NCBI GenBank assembly: GCA_900553675.1
Contig: USEH01000004.1
Coordinates: 1 to 27,004, forward strand
Direction of reading: 5' to 3'
Origin: an uncultured Ruminococcus sp.
GTDB lineage: Bacteria; Bacillota; Clostridia; Oscillospirales; Ruminococcaceae
DNA length: 27,004 nucleotides
Shown here: positions 1 through 7,316 of the stretch, piece after piece
Numbering within the stretch: position 1 is the stretch's first letter
How the letters are laid out: every line of letters starts with the position of its first letter
The notes under the pieces: model-generated
The model's input: only the letters and a program-made list of their open reading frames with translations
Told to the model about the DNA's origin: nothing
The model's database searches: none
Program-made: the position numbers and the translations under genes

Positions 1-75
1 AGCCGGTCGCTTTTCTGTTGCGTATAGCTATGATGGCGGATTGTGCGGTGGTGCCCTAAAAATTTTGTTTTTCAT
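1..75 (-). CDS. Short or broken ORF at the window edge
   Basis: Reading leftward from an ATG at 75, an AGGAGG ribosome site (84-89) with 8 nt spacing precedes a 15-codon frame (MKNKIF then RAPPHNPPS) ending in TAG at 28-30. The same frame stays open after the TAG to the window edge. The start signals are excellent and a promoter at 109-137 points at it, so something is probably translated. The product is not recognised. It could be a leader peptide, or the 5' end of a gene cut by an insertion or a nonsense mutation, with the rest outside the window. Confidence 0.35.
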
Positions 76-108
76 AAAAATTGCCTCCTAAATATATTTT
101 ATCTATTA

Positions 109-146
109 ATAATAACATAAAAAGACAAAAAAGTACATATCATAGT
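109..146 (-). promoter_or_regulatory. Minus-strand copy of a shared promoter/operator
   Basis: On the minus strand the box ACTATGATATGTAC (146-133) is followed by exactly 17 nt and then TTATTAT. The -10 is TATTAT (114-109) with an extended TG, and the -35-like TGTACT (137-132) overlaps the box. It faces away from a second copy at 166-203, so the two boxes form a perfect 14-bp inverted repeat with a 19-nt spacer. It should drive the leftward ORF at 75. Box and spacing are seen directly; the regulator is unknown. Confidence 0.6.
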
Positions 147-165
147 GTGAAAATTTTGTTTTCTT

Positions 166-203
166 ACTATGATATGTACAAGCTGCTTTAAACGTGCTAT
201 TAT
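166..203 (+). promoter_or_regulatory. Plus-strand promoter/operator copy 1
   Basis: Box ACTATGATATGTAC (166-179), exactly 17 nt, then CTATTAT with -10 TATTAT (198-203) and an upstream TG. The -35-like TGTACA (175-180) overlaps the box. Same architecture as the copies at 109-146 and 351-388. Transcription should start near 210 and would end at the terminator at 294-323. Confidence 0.6.
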
Positions 204-209
204 TTAGAT

Positions 210-323
210 ACTGAAGAAATTCAGAAAAATTTTTGAGGGGAACTCCACCTCTCCGTTCCAGACGAAAATATCTGACGTTACCTTCCAATCTTGATCCGGC
301 AAGGCTTACTTGCCGGATTTTTT
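210..323 (+). ncRNA. Putative short terminated transcript (sRNA or leader)
   Basis: A promoter (166-203) and a strong intrinsic terminator (294-323) bracket about 110 nt with no convincing reading frame: the only long frame begins at a TTG without a ribosome site and runs through the terminator. The segment would produce a small RNA or an attenuated leader upstream of the ABC operon, which has its own promoter copy at 351-388. No known RNA family was recognised. The transcript ends are inferred from signals only. Confidence 0.4.
294..323 (+). terminator. Intrinsic terminator of the short transcript
   Basis: Perfect 10-bp stem ATCCGGCAAG (294-303) / CTTGCCGGAT (309-318) with a 5-nt loop, followed by a run of Ts to 323. 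Confidence 0.85.
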
Positions 324-350
324 GTAACCAAATTGTAACTAAATTTTCTT

Positions 351-388
351 ACTATGATATATACAAATATATCGAAATATGTTATTAT
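351..388 (+). promoter_or_regulatory. Plus-strand promoter/operator copy 2, for the ABC operon
   Basis: Box ACTATGATATATAC (351-364), 17 nt, then TTATTAT with -10 TATTAT (383-388), an extended TG and a -35-like TATACA (360-365). It is the last promoter-like signal before the permease start at 582 and leaves a leader of about 190 nt. One base of the box differs from the other two copies. Confidence 0.6.
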
Positions 389-398
389 GGTATAAAGC

Positions 399-569
399 TT
401 TACAGCACTAATGTTTTAAATCAAATCGCTTGAATTTTCATGGTACGTAGCATAACGAGTCAGCAATTTTTAAAAATTTTTCCGGAGTGTGTAATAAATC
501 GCTCGCGTTTTTTGTTATAGTTAGTGAAAGCTGCCATGAAATTTTACTGCATTAACATTTTAAATCAAA
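399..569 (+). repeat. Direct repeat pair in the ABC operon leader
   Basis: A 27-bp segment at 399-425 (starting TTTACAGCAC) recurs at 543-569 (starting TTTACTGCAT) with four mismatches. Each ends TTTTAAATCAAA; the second runs straight into the AAAGGAGG ribosome site of the permease. The roughly 117 bp between them looks like an insertion or a duplicated leader. It holds no convincing gene. Confidence 0.5.
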
Positions 570-581
570 GGAGGTCTGCAT

Positions 582-2695
582 ATGCATCCGTTCAAACAGC
601 TTCTGCGCCAGCCGCTGCGCACTGCTGCCGCGCTGATTATTTTAACGGCTTCGGCGGCGTTTATGTGCCTCAGCTGGGGTGTTTACCGCTCGGGGCTTGC
701 CACCGCCAAGGCGGTTGACGATGGGTTCACCACCCTTATGGTGTATGACGAAGAATATCTTTCAAATAATATAACCACAGCCGAAACAAACTTTTATGAT
801 AGTGCAACCGGCGAATATATACCGACCGAATGGGAAGTATCTCTGCTATCCGCATTTGAAGACGACGGTACCTTTGATTCAATATCCGCCGCCCTGCCTC
901 AGTAGGACGCTCTGCGTGATATTATGATTTCCAGATATGCAAACGCATATATAAACGGTTATCTGCCGTTGATACCTTCGCTCGACGGCGGTGATGCATA
1001 TGGCTACTTTGACAGCCCTTACAATTCGGCAGTGCTGGTTTTTAAGGCTACTGATATAAAAGTTGAGCCTCATATACAAATGGAGGGCTTTTACCGTTTA
1101 TCGCTTGAGGGCGACATTATTGCAAGACCTGCTTTCAGCGACCGATTCACCAAGATCGATAAAATACGCCTGACCTGTAATGGCGCAGATGAAAAGGAGC
1201 TTGAAGAAATAAAAACCGATTACGAAATAGGCAAAACCTACATAGTTTCGCTTTCTGATAATTACTGCGACATTGACCGGAGGGCAAAGCAGGAAATAAT
1301 CTATATGTATATCAGCACCAGTCACGGCGCGCCTACCGGAGCGACCGTTGACAATGTTGACTGGTCAAAGCTTGAAATTGGCTCGGATAAAAAGCCTACC
1401 AAGCGGGTTGTCGGAGAACAGGTTGACGCAACCATAGAGTGCTACGGACAGGTTTATGGCATATCCGGTAAATATTTAGACGGCTTAGGCTATTGCGGGT
1501 CTGATGGATTCCGCTTTCCACGCGGAGATGACGACTCAAATGACTTATTTGCTAATTACTACGGCAGCATAGCAGAGGTTACCGGAACCCTTGAAGACTT
1601 TTTAGCCGACCCCGAAAACAAATCATGGGTCGACTCTATTAATGAGATAAACAGATCACTCAGCGCCGCAACCGTTTACGGCACGGACAATATTAACAGC
1701 ATTCTTTTATTCGCCGACAAAACAATGTATTTAAGCGATGGCGAGGAGTTCTCTGCCGAAGACTATGAGCAGGGAAACAACGTTTGCATAGTCTCGGAAA
1801 CCGCCGCCTATAAAAACGGCTGGAAGCTTGGCGATAAAATCACGCTTAATTATTACGATGGCGTGCAGGTTAATTATCAGAACTTTACCAAGGCGTTGCC
1901 GGGCGAATATACCTCGGAAAACGACCTCGGAATAAGCTGCGAATACGAAATCAAGGGAATCTATCGCCATACAAATAGCTTTTCCGGCGACCCCTCGGAC
2001 ATCACGCCGAACACTGTTTTTGTTCCGAATAAAAGCTTAGACAATTTGGGAATCAGGCAGAACAGCGACCCAGCCGACGAAAGCGGATTTGCTTTACCAA
2101 CTCAAAGCGATATGGACTTTGAAAGCATGGTAATCAAAAACGGCAGAATCGACGATATGAAAGCCTTTATCGAGTAGCAGGGCTGGGATCTGAATTGGTT
2201 CAAGTTCTACGACGGCGGCTACAGCGAGGTTAAAGCAACCGTTGAAGGAATTAAGGACAGTGCAGACGATCAGCTTTTAGCTTCAAGCCTTACCTGCCTT
2301 GCGGCGTTTATAATTTACATAGCACTGTTTGTAATGCGGCAGAAAAAAACGTCGGAGTTATGCTGTCGCTCGGTTCGGGAAAGAAAAAGGCTGCCGGCTT
2401 TATGATTGCGGTTTCGACCATACCTGCCGCTATAGCTACTGTTTTAGGCGCGATAATCGGCTGTGCAATGCTTAAAGGCTCGGTTGCAAAGGTAGTGTCG
2501 GAGGCTTCGCAGCAGCTTGACACCGCCTTTTCGGGTGCTTCCGCCACCGGTCATGCGGCTCTTGAAAACACTGCGGTTCTTCCGTCCGCCGCTGTCATTG
2601 CCGCTGTTGCTCTGCTTGTTGTGTATGTTGCAGCCTTTGCAATAGTGTCGCTTATAACGGCGGGAAAGAATCCTCGGTTGCTTATTAGAAAGTGA
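582..2695 (+). pseudogene. FtsX/MacB-type ABC permease, interrupted
   Basis: The start is ATG 582 behind AAAGGAGG (567-574). Residues 16-36 form an N-terminal membrane segment, followed by a very long extracytoplasmic part rich in D, E and Y. Frame +3 is interrupted by TAG at 903-905 and TAG at 2175-2177, with clear coding on both sides of each. After a second membrane segment near 2285-2335 the frame must shift by -1 at a run of seven As (2343-2349): with eight As it reads QKKNVGVMLSLGSGKKKA, the usual cytoplasmic loop of FtsX permeases. The last two membrane segments follow to 2695. A repaired protein would be about 705 residues. In an intact system it would pair with the permease at 2703 and the ATPase at 3892. 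Family confidence is high; it is unclear whether the lesions are real or sequencing errors, though two substitutions plus an indel favour a pseudogene. Confidence 0.85.
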
Positions 2696-2702
2696 GGAAG
2701 AT

Positions 2703-3890
2703 ATGGGAATATACTTAAAAAGCAGACTTACAAGGAGTGCTCTTGGATATGTCACCGCGCTGCTTTTGACCGTTTTTTCGGTTTTCGGGTGCTTTTATTC
2801 CTGGCTGATAGAATCCAAGGAGGCTGAGCGCGAAAGCGCCTATTCGCTGCCCTCCGAGGTGGTTATAGCCTCGGTTACAGGCACAAGCACCGAGGATCTG
2901 GACATTATGGGACCAAGCCTGCGGGCGTTCACAAGGTATAAGAGCGGCTTTGATGCTATGAATCTCCCCGACCTGCGACCGTATTTTTCGGACATAAGAA
3001 TTGAGGAACGGCTTGCTTACGGCACCTTGGCTCAGACAGGCGTTCATCTGCTCAGGGGAATAAGCTCGATGAGTATGTTCGGCGGCGATGAGATTATCTG
3101 GCTGGATGGCGAGCTGGATTTGGAGGACTACGACAGTGAGGGCATAATCATTCCGGAAGAAATATATAGCTCCCTGACGGATGACAGCGATATCCTACGT
3201 ATGACCGTCTACCCGAACGAGGAAACCACCAACCGCTTTGCAGTCTGCGAGCTTAAGATAGCCGGATACTACACCGGCGGCGACAAAACAACAATTTACT
3301 GCCCGTTTGAGCAGGCAATGAGAATCATGACGGAGATTGAGGGCTTTTACGGCTCCGGATTCAGCATTTCCGCAACGGTTGCCGACAATAAAAAGCTTGA
3401 CGAGCTGAGGGAACTTCTGCCGCAGTATTTCTGCGAGGTAACGCCATCCGGAAATGTCGGTGAAAGCCCACTTGGCTATGAATACCGCCATTCCGCCATA
3501 ATACACGACGAGGAGCTTCGCAAGACCATAAACACATTATCGCGGAGTATAAGTCTTTTAAAGCGGCTATACCCGATAATACTTTCCGCGGAGATAATAA
3601 TAGCCGCGGCTGCATGCTGGTTTTATAAGCATCTATCGCGGCGTGAAATAGCGGTTGCAAGAAGCCTGGGAACGCCTGCATCTGCGATACTTTCCGAAAC
3701 GGCTGTGGAAATGCTGATACTTTCGCTTATGTCTGTATTGATAGCCACAGTTTTAGCAGCCCTGCTGCCAATCTGCGTGATTGACTCGGCGGTTCTGGCA
3801 ATAATTCCGGCGTCGGGAATAGCGGGAGCGTTTGTTTCCGCATTTACTTCGGCAAAAAAGAATGGCACACTGATTCTGAAGGAGGATTAA
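2703..3890 (+). CDS. FtsX/MacB-type ABC transporter permease
   Basis: A 395-residue membrane protein starting 7 nt after the first permease. It has an N-terminal membrane segment (about residues 13-36) and a large extracytoplasmic domain (about 40-280). Near the C-terminus are three hydrophobic segments, with the loop HLSRREIAVARSLGTPASA between the first two; this is the typical R-x-E-I-x-x-x-x-x-L-G signature of the FtsX family. It runs without interruption to TAA, 1 nt before the ATPase start. MacB/LolCE-like systems move peptides, lipoproteins or toxins out of the envelope rather than importing solutes; the substrate here is unknown. Family call is strong, function is inference. Confidence 0.88.
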   Translation: MGIYLKSRLTRSALGYVTALLLTVFSVFGCFYSWLIESKEAERESAYSLPSEVVIASVTGTSTEDLDIMGPSLRAFTRYKSGFDAMNLPDLRPYFSDIRIEERLAYGTLAQTGVHLLRGISSMSMFGGDEIIWLDGELDLEDYDSEGIIIPEEIYSSLTDDSDILRMTVYPNEETTNRFAVCELKIAGYYTGGDKTTIYCPFEQAMRIMTEIEGFYGSGFSISATVADNKKLDELRELLPQYFCEVTPSGNVGESPLGYEYRHSAIIHDEELRKTINTLSRSISLLKRLYPIILSAEIIIAAAACWFYKHLSRREIAVARSLGTPASAILSETAVEMLILSLMSVLIATVLAALLPICVIDSAVLAIIPASGIAGAFVSAFTSAKKNGTLILKED

Positions 3891-3891
3891 C

Positions 3892-4557
3892 ATGAATTTA
3901 ACTCTTGACAATATATCGTTTTCATACAAAACAAAATATCAGACTGTTCAGGCTGTAAAAAACGCTTCGTGCAGCTTTGAACAGGGTAAGTTTTACGCGG
4001 TGATAGGAAAGAGCGGAAGCGGAAAAACAACGCTTTTAAGCCTTGCCGCGGGGCTTGAGGTTCCCGACGGCGGCAATATAATCTTTAACGGCGAAAACAT
4101 CAAAAACATGAACAAGGATGGCTATCGCCGCGACATTGTGAGCGTTATCTATCAGAATTTCAATCTGTTTCCGCTTTTAACGGTCATGGAAAACGTTATA
4201 TATCCCATGACATTGAAAAAGTCGTCAAAGAACGCTGCCTATAAAAAGGCGGCTGAGGTATTAAAAAAGGTCGGTCTTGATGAAAAATACTATAAGCGTC
4301 TGCCAGCAATGCTTTCCGGCGGAGAACAGCAAAGAGTGGCGATAGCAAGGGCGCTTGCTTCGGGGACAAAGGTTATTCTTGCCGACGAGCCGACCGGAAA
4401 CCTTGACAGTGAGAACACCAAAAACATAGTAGAGCTGTTAGCGGCGCTCGCACACGAGGAAAACTGCTGCATTGTAGTTATAACCCACGACCAGAACGTT
4501 GCCAACGCCGCCGACTGCGTTTATAAAATGGACAGTGGTGTTTTGAATATCGAATAA
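3892..4557 (+). CDS. ABC transporter ATP-binding protein (MacB/LolD type)
   Basis: A 221-residue ATPase with all expected motifs: Walker A GKSGSGKT (39-46), Q-loop Gln88, signature LSGGEQQR (141-148), Walker B VILADEP (161-167) and switch His199 in VITHD. DEPTGNLDS is typical of the MacB/LolD/FtsE branch that works with FtsX-like permeases. It is the last gene of the operon, starts 1 nt after the permease stop and has a GGAGG site in the end of that gene. A strong terminator follows at 4564. It would energise the two permeases, one of which is broken. Confidence 0.93.
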   Translation: MNLTLDNISFSYKTKYQTVQAVKNASCSFEQGKFYAVIGKSGSGKTTLLSLAAGLEVPDGGNIIFNGENIKNMNKDGYRRDIVSVIYQNFNLFPLLTVMENVIYPMTLKKSSKNAAYKKAAEVLKKVGLDEKYYKRLPAMLSGGEQQRVAIARALASGTKVILADEPTGNLDSENTKNIVELLAALAHEENCCIVVITHDQNVANAADCVYKMDSGVLNIE

Positions 4558-4563
4558 AAATCT

Positions 4564-4596
4564 GCCTGCACCAAAAAATAGTGCAGGCTCTTTTTT
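4564..4596 (+). terminator. Intrinsic terminator of the first ABC operon
   Basis: Perfect 8-bp stem GCCTGCAC (4564-4571) / GTGCAGGC (4581-4588), then CT and six Ts. Confidence 0.9.
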
Positions 4597-4659
4597 GTCA
4601 AACGGTTTTGCATTATATCGATATACAAATAAAATTTATCGTAATACAATAAAAAGTTA

Positions 4660-4688
4660 TTGACATTATCAATCTTTTGTGCTATGCT
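4660..4688 (+). promoter_or_regulatory. Promoter of the DUF2975/XRE pair
   Basis: TTGACA (4660-4665), 17-nt spacer, TATGCT (4683-4688) with an upstream TG. The upstream 4616-4645 is AT-rich and holds the palindrome ATATCGATAT (4616-4625) and a related TATCG, plausible sites for the small XRE regulator encoded downstream (inference). Confidence 0.75.
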
Positions 4689-4718
4689 GAGTTCAACAGC
4701 TTAAGGAGGTTGAACTTT

Positions 4719-5198
4719 ATGGAACAAAAGACCCTATCAAGGTGGCTAAAATGTATAATTGTCGGAGTCGGCATTTGCGGACTGATGGTTTTTGCGGCGG
4801 TGGTTCCCATGTACGCTGTATCCATGCGGACAATGCACCCCGAATTTACAAACCGATTCTGGTCGTGGCTGATTTTCCTCTGGATTTCGGGACTGCCCTG
4901 CTTTGCGGCTCTTGCCATGGCTTGGAGAATAGCCGCGAATATCGGCGCTGATCGTTCATTTTCTGAGCAGAACGCCGGAATATTCAGGCAGATATCATGG
5001 CTTGCCGTCGGGGACGCCTGCTTTTTCTTTGCGGGGAACGTCCTTCTGCTTCTGCTTAATATGAGCCATCCGAGCGTGGTTATAGCGTCATCCGGAATTG
5101 CCTTTGCGGGAGTGGCGGTGGCTGTAGTCAGTGCGGTGCTGTCGCATCTCGTAAAAAAGGCGGCGGCTTTGCAGGAACAGAGCGATTTGACTATATAG
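4719..5198 (+). CDS. DUF2975 family membrane protein
   Basis: A 159-residue protein. ATG 4719 is chosen because AAGGAGG lies about 10 nt upstream and the promoter leaves a short leader. Four membrane segments are visible at about residues 12-34, 48-70, 92-115 and 122-145, with a short loop RIAANIGADRSFSEQNAG between the second and third; this loop and the size fit DUF2975. Such proteins are commonly encoded next to a small YozG-like XRE regulator, as here (42 nt downstream). Function is unknown. It ends in TAG, showing that TAG works as a normal stop here. Confidence 0.75.
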   Translation: MEQKTLSRWLKCIIVGVGICGLMVFAAVVPMYAVSMRTMHPEFTNRFWSWLIFLWISGLPCFAALAMAWRIAANIGADRSFSEQNAGIFRQISWLAVGDACFFFAGNVLLLLLNMSHPSVVIASSGIAFAGVAVAVVSAVLSHLVKKAAALQEQSDLTI

Positions 5199-5240
5199 AA
5201 CCGTCATACTACCGTAAGACGACGAAAGGAACGGCATGAA

Positions 5241-5462
5241 ATGGAAGGAGAAATCATTTTTAATATCGACGTTATGCTTGCAAAGCGCAAGATGAGCGTG
5301 ACCGAGCTTGCCGAGCGGGTTGGAATAACGATAGCGAATGTGTCGATTCTGAAAAACGGCAAGGCGAAGGCGCTGAAAATATCCACGCTGGTAAAACTGT
5401 GTGAGGCGCTGGACTGTCAGCCCGGGGATATTCTGGAGTATAGAAAGGTTGACGAAGAATAA
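5241..5462 (+). CDS. Small XRE regulator (YozG-like)
   Basis: A 73-residue protein that is almost entirely a helix-turn-helix: VTELAERVGITIANVSILKN followed by a second helical part with a conserved cysteine and PGDIL (LCEALDCQPGDILEY), the hallmark of the YozG/Cro-like HTH_26 group. ATG 5241 has GAAAGGA 10-16 nt upstream. An overlapping ATG at 5236 is out of frame. Partner of the DUF2975 gene; probably controls that pair by binding near 4616-4690 (inference). Confidence 0.85.
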   Translation: MEGEIIFNIDVMLAKRKMSVTELAERVGITIANVSILKNGKAKALKISTLVKLCEALDCQPGDILEYRKVDEE

Positions 5463-5467
5463 AATAC

Positions 5468-5493
5468 GGCGGCAGAGAGGTTTCTTTGCCGCC
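5468..5493 (+). terminator. Hairpin after the XRE gene, weak terminator
   Basis: Stem GGCGGCA (5468-5474) / TGCCGCC (5487-5493) 5 nt after the stop codon, without a clean T-run, so termination would be partial. Confidence 0.45.
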
Positions 5494-5526
5494 ATGCTTA
5501 TTATTAAATTTGGTCGGCATAAGCAC

Positions 5527-5650
5527 GTTTCGCAGTGTGCGAAACGATTGACACACGACACTTTTCTTTTTTCTCTTTTCTCTTTTATCTGGAAAAGCCG
5601 CCAAGGGTAAACAAGAGAAAAGAGAAGAGATAAGAGAGAAGAGAGAAAAG
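5527..5650. repeat. Hairpins and a homopurine/homopyrimidine inverted repeat
   Basis: A perfect hairpin GTTTCGCA-GTG-TGCGAAAC (5527-5545) is followed by a pyrimidine tract (5561-5588) and, after about 25 nt, a purine tract (5614-5650). The two can pair imperfectly as a long stem. The purine tract is also close to mirror-symmetric around 5632, a feature of triplex-forming DNA. No gene is visible here. It sits between the XRE gene and the convergent tRNA unit. Confidence 0.5.
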
Positions 5651-5653
5651 TAC

Positions 5654-5687
5654 AAAAAGAAAAGCCACTTACGCGGCTTTTCTTTTT
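5654..5687 (-). terminator. Terminator of the tRNA-Thr unit
   Basis: Perfect 13-bp stem with 8-nt loop: the left arm begins AAAAAGAAAAGCC (5654-5666) and the right arm is its complement (5675-5687). T-rich on both strands, so it can act in either direction; it directly abuts the tRNA 3' end. Confidence 0.8.
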
Positions 5688-5762
5688 GGAGCTAGTGACG
5701 TGACTCGAACACGCGACCTGCGCATTACGAATGCGCTGCTCTACCAACTGAGCTACACTAGC
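5687..5762 (-). tRNA. tRNA-Thr (anticodon CGT)
   Basis: Read on the minus strand it gives a complete 76-nt cloverleaf: acceptor GCTAGTG/CACTAGC, D-arm AGCTCAGTTGGTAGAGC, anticodon stem GCGCA/TGCGC around loop TTCGTAA (anticodon CGT, codon ACG), T-arm with GTTCGAGTC, discriminator T and an encoded CCA. Transcribed from the promoter at 5845-5873. Confidence 0.95.
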
Positions 5763-5788
5763 AAATAAAATGCGAACGATATGCGTAC

Positions 5789-5834
5789 GTTTTGCCTCCG
5801 GCAAAACCTGCTCTACCAACTGAGCTATTCTAAC
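5789..5834 (-). pseudogene. tRNA 5' half plus hairpin
   Basis: Minus-strand 5834-5807 reads as an acceptor 5' strand GTTAGAA followed by a full D-arm TAGCTCAGTTGGTAGAGC, then stops looking like a tRNA. No anticodon arm follows; instead there is a perfect hairpin GTTTTGCC-GGA-GGCAAAAC (5807-5789). It lies in the transcript between the promoter and tRNA-Thr, so it is probably the relic of a first tRNA in a tandem unit. Confidence 0.6.
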
Positions 5835-5844
5835 AAGCTTAATT

Positions 5845-5873
5845 ATTATACACTCAAAAACCCGATTTGTCAA
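5845..5873 (-). promoter_or_regulatory. Promoter of the tRNA unit
   Basis: Minus strand: TTGACA (5873-5868), 17 nt, TATAAT (5850-5845) with an upstream TG. Both hexamers match consensus perfectly, as expected for a stable-RNA promoter. Confidence 0.9.
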
Positions 5874-5975
5874 TAATTTTGCTGCGATTTTGCCTGCAAG
5901 ATTTGCACCGAAGGGATATCTGGAAAATTTTTTATCAGAAAATGAAAATTAGGCAGATAAAATTGATAAAAAGAA

Positions 5976-6004
5976 TTGCTATTGGAGAATAAATGTGCTA
6001 TAAT
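5976..6004 (+). promoter_or_regulatory. Promoter of the signal-peptidase-like gene
   Basis: TTGCTA (5976-5981), 17 nt, TATAAT (5999-6004) with an extended TG. Confidence 0.75.
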
Positions 6005-6104
6005 ATATGATACTTAATGTATTTGTTGACGCAATTGCTTGGAAAGTAACTTTATATATTCCATAGCGCATATGCAAATGTTTTATCATGAAAGGATGAG
6101 AGCA

Positions 6105-7196
6105 ATGTTTCAGGAAAACACAAAAAAACGCGGAGCGGGCGAGATAATAGGAATCATTGTAATTTTTATTCTTGCAATTCTTATTGTCTGCACCTTTGTT
6201 GTGTACGGCATATTCAGAGACGCTAATAAAGCTCCCTCGGTTTTCGGACACAGGATATATCTTATGAACGGAGACGGTATGGAACCCAGAATAAAGCAGG
6301 GCTCGGCTGTATTTATAGATGAAGGAGCAATGCCTGAGGCTGAGGGCAACGTTATTTTGTGCGATATAGACGGTCGCCTTGCAGTAGTAGGCTTCCAGGG
6401 CACGCAGGATGTCACCATGCTCGACGGCAGCGTTCAGCGCAAATATATAGTCAAGTACGATAACGCCCCCGCAGAGCAGGTCTGGGCGGTTGACGAAGGC
6501 GATATCATCGGCAGGGCGATATCTTATGACACCGCTCTTGGCGCAGTTATAAGGTTTGCTTCTTCAAAAACCGGTATGCTGGTTATAGTTATAGTTCCCT
6601 GCGCATTGCTTGTTATCTATGAGATTGTTATGCTTATTATCTCCCTGAAAAAAGGAAAAACAGCTGATGATATGGAGCTTGAGGAGATCGAAACCATAGA
6701 TACCGCTGACATGAATTTCAATAATGCCAACGCTCTTGATTTTGGCAGGATGTCTGACAAGCCCGCTGAAAAGAAGCAGGAGCTGAAGTTTGACAAGGTT
6801 CCGGCTCCAAAGCCTGCCAAGGTTGACGCAAAGCTTGATTTCACCGCACCCGAAGCCGTTAAGCCGGCACCTGCTCCAAAGCCTGTTCAGGAGCCTAAGC
6901 CCGCACCGGCTCCCGCTCCCACTTCCGCACCTACGTTTACGCCGACACCCATCCCTGCACCCGCACCGACATTCACATCAACACCTACCCCTGCCCCTGT
7001 GCAAGCTCCCGCGCAGGAGATCAAGCAGGAACCCGCTCAGCCGGCAGCTCAGCCCTCTTTTGTAGAGCAGAAGATATCGGAAACGGCAAGCACTCTTACT
7101 TCTTCGGCAGACGGTCAGGAGCAGTCTATGACATCACGAATCGACGAGCTTATTAAGCTTTTAGAAGAGGAAAAGGCTAAGCTTTCCGGAAAATAA
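6105..7196 (+). CDS. Signal peptidase I-like membrane protein, catalytic residues missing
   Basis: ATG 6105 has GAAAGGA 8 nt upstream; an in-frame TTG at 6039 lacks a site. The 363-residue product has a membrane segment (about 14-37), an S24/S26-like domain (about 48-142), a second membrane segment (about 154-178), a long Pro/Ala-rich linker (about 225-320) and a short charged helix at the C-terminus. The fold is recognised from GDGMEPRIKQGS and from KYIVKYDNAPAEQVWAVDE, which mirrors the S26B/SipW pattern KYxxKGDAN. However, the serine expected before Met is Gly58, and the region where SipW has its catalytic His reads AVVGFQG. It is therefore probably not a peptidase; a binding or scaffolding role is speculation. 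Single gene with its own promoter and terminator. Confidence 0.7.
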   Translation: MFQENTKKRGAGEIIGIIVIFILAILIVCTFVVYGIFRDANKAPSVFGHRIYLMNGDGMEPRIKQGSAVFIDEGAMPEAEGNVILCDIDGRLAVVGFQGTQDVTMLDGSVQRKYIVKYDNAPAEQVWAVDEGDIIGRAISYDTALGAVIRFASSKTGMLVIVIVPCALLVIYEIVMLIISLKKGKTADDMELEEIETIDTADMNFNNANALDFGRMSDKPAEKKQELKFDKVPAPKPAKVDAKLDFTAPEAVKPAPAPKPVQEPKPAPAPAPTSAPTFTPTPIPAPAPTFTSTPTPAPVQAPAQEIKQEPAQPAAQPSFVEQKISETASTLTSSADGQEQSMTSRIDELIKLLEEEKAKLSGK

Positions 7197-7251
7197 CCTG
7201 AAATATCAGTGACCGCGTTCTGCGGGACAAAGGTCACACGGCTTATAAGAT

Positions 7252-7295
7252 AAGCGGACGCTCGGCATACCAGCTGCGCGCCCGCTTGATTTTTT
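7252..7295 (+). terminator. Terminator after the signal-peptidase-like gene
   Basis: Stem AAGCGGACGC (7252-7261) / GCGCCCGCTT (7278-7287), nine of ten pairs, then GA and a T-run to 7295. Confidence 0.65.
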
Positions 7296-7316
7296 GCAAG
7301 AGCAACAGCGGGTTGC

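Noticed and set aside
903..2177. TAG recoded as an amino acid (alternative genetic code)
   Set aside because: The DUF2975 gene ends normally in TAG, TAA and TGA end other genes, only one gene has internal TAGs, and that gene also has a frameshift.
2343..2349. Programmed -1 frameshift at the A7 run in the first permease
   Set aside because: No canonical X-XXY-YYZ heptamer in the zero frame and no clear downstream pseudoknot or upstream stimulator; two upstream TAGs already block translation.
5088..5873. A 261-codon minus-strand frame containing VRIAQLVEQ and ASVAQLVEQ
   Set aside because: These peptides are the translation of the two tRNA D-arms; the frame crosses tRNA-Thr, terminators and the homopurine hairpin and has no ribosome site.
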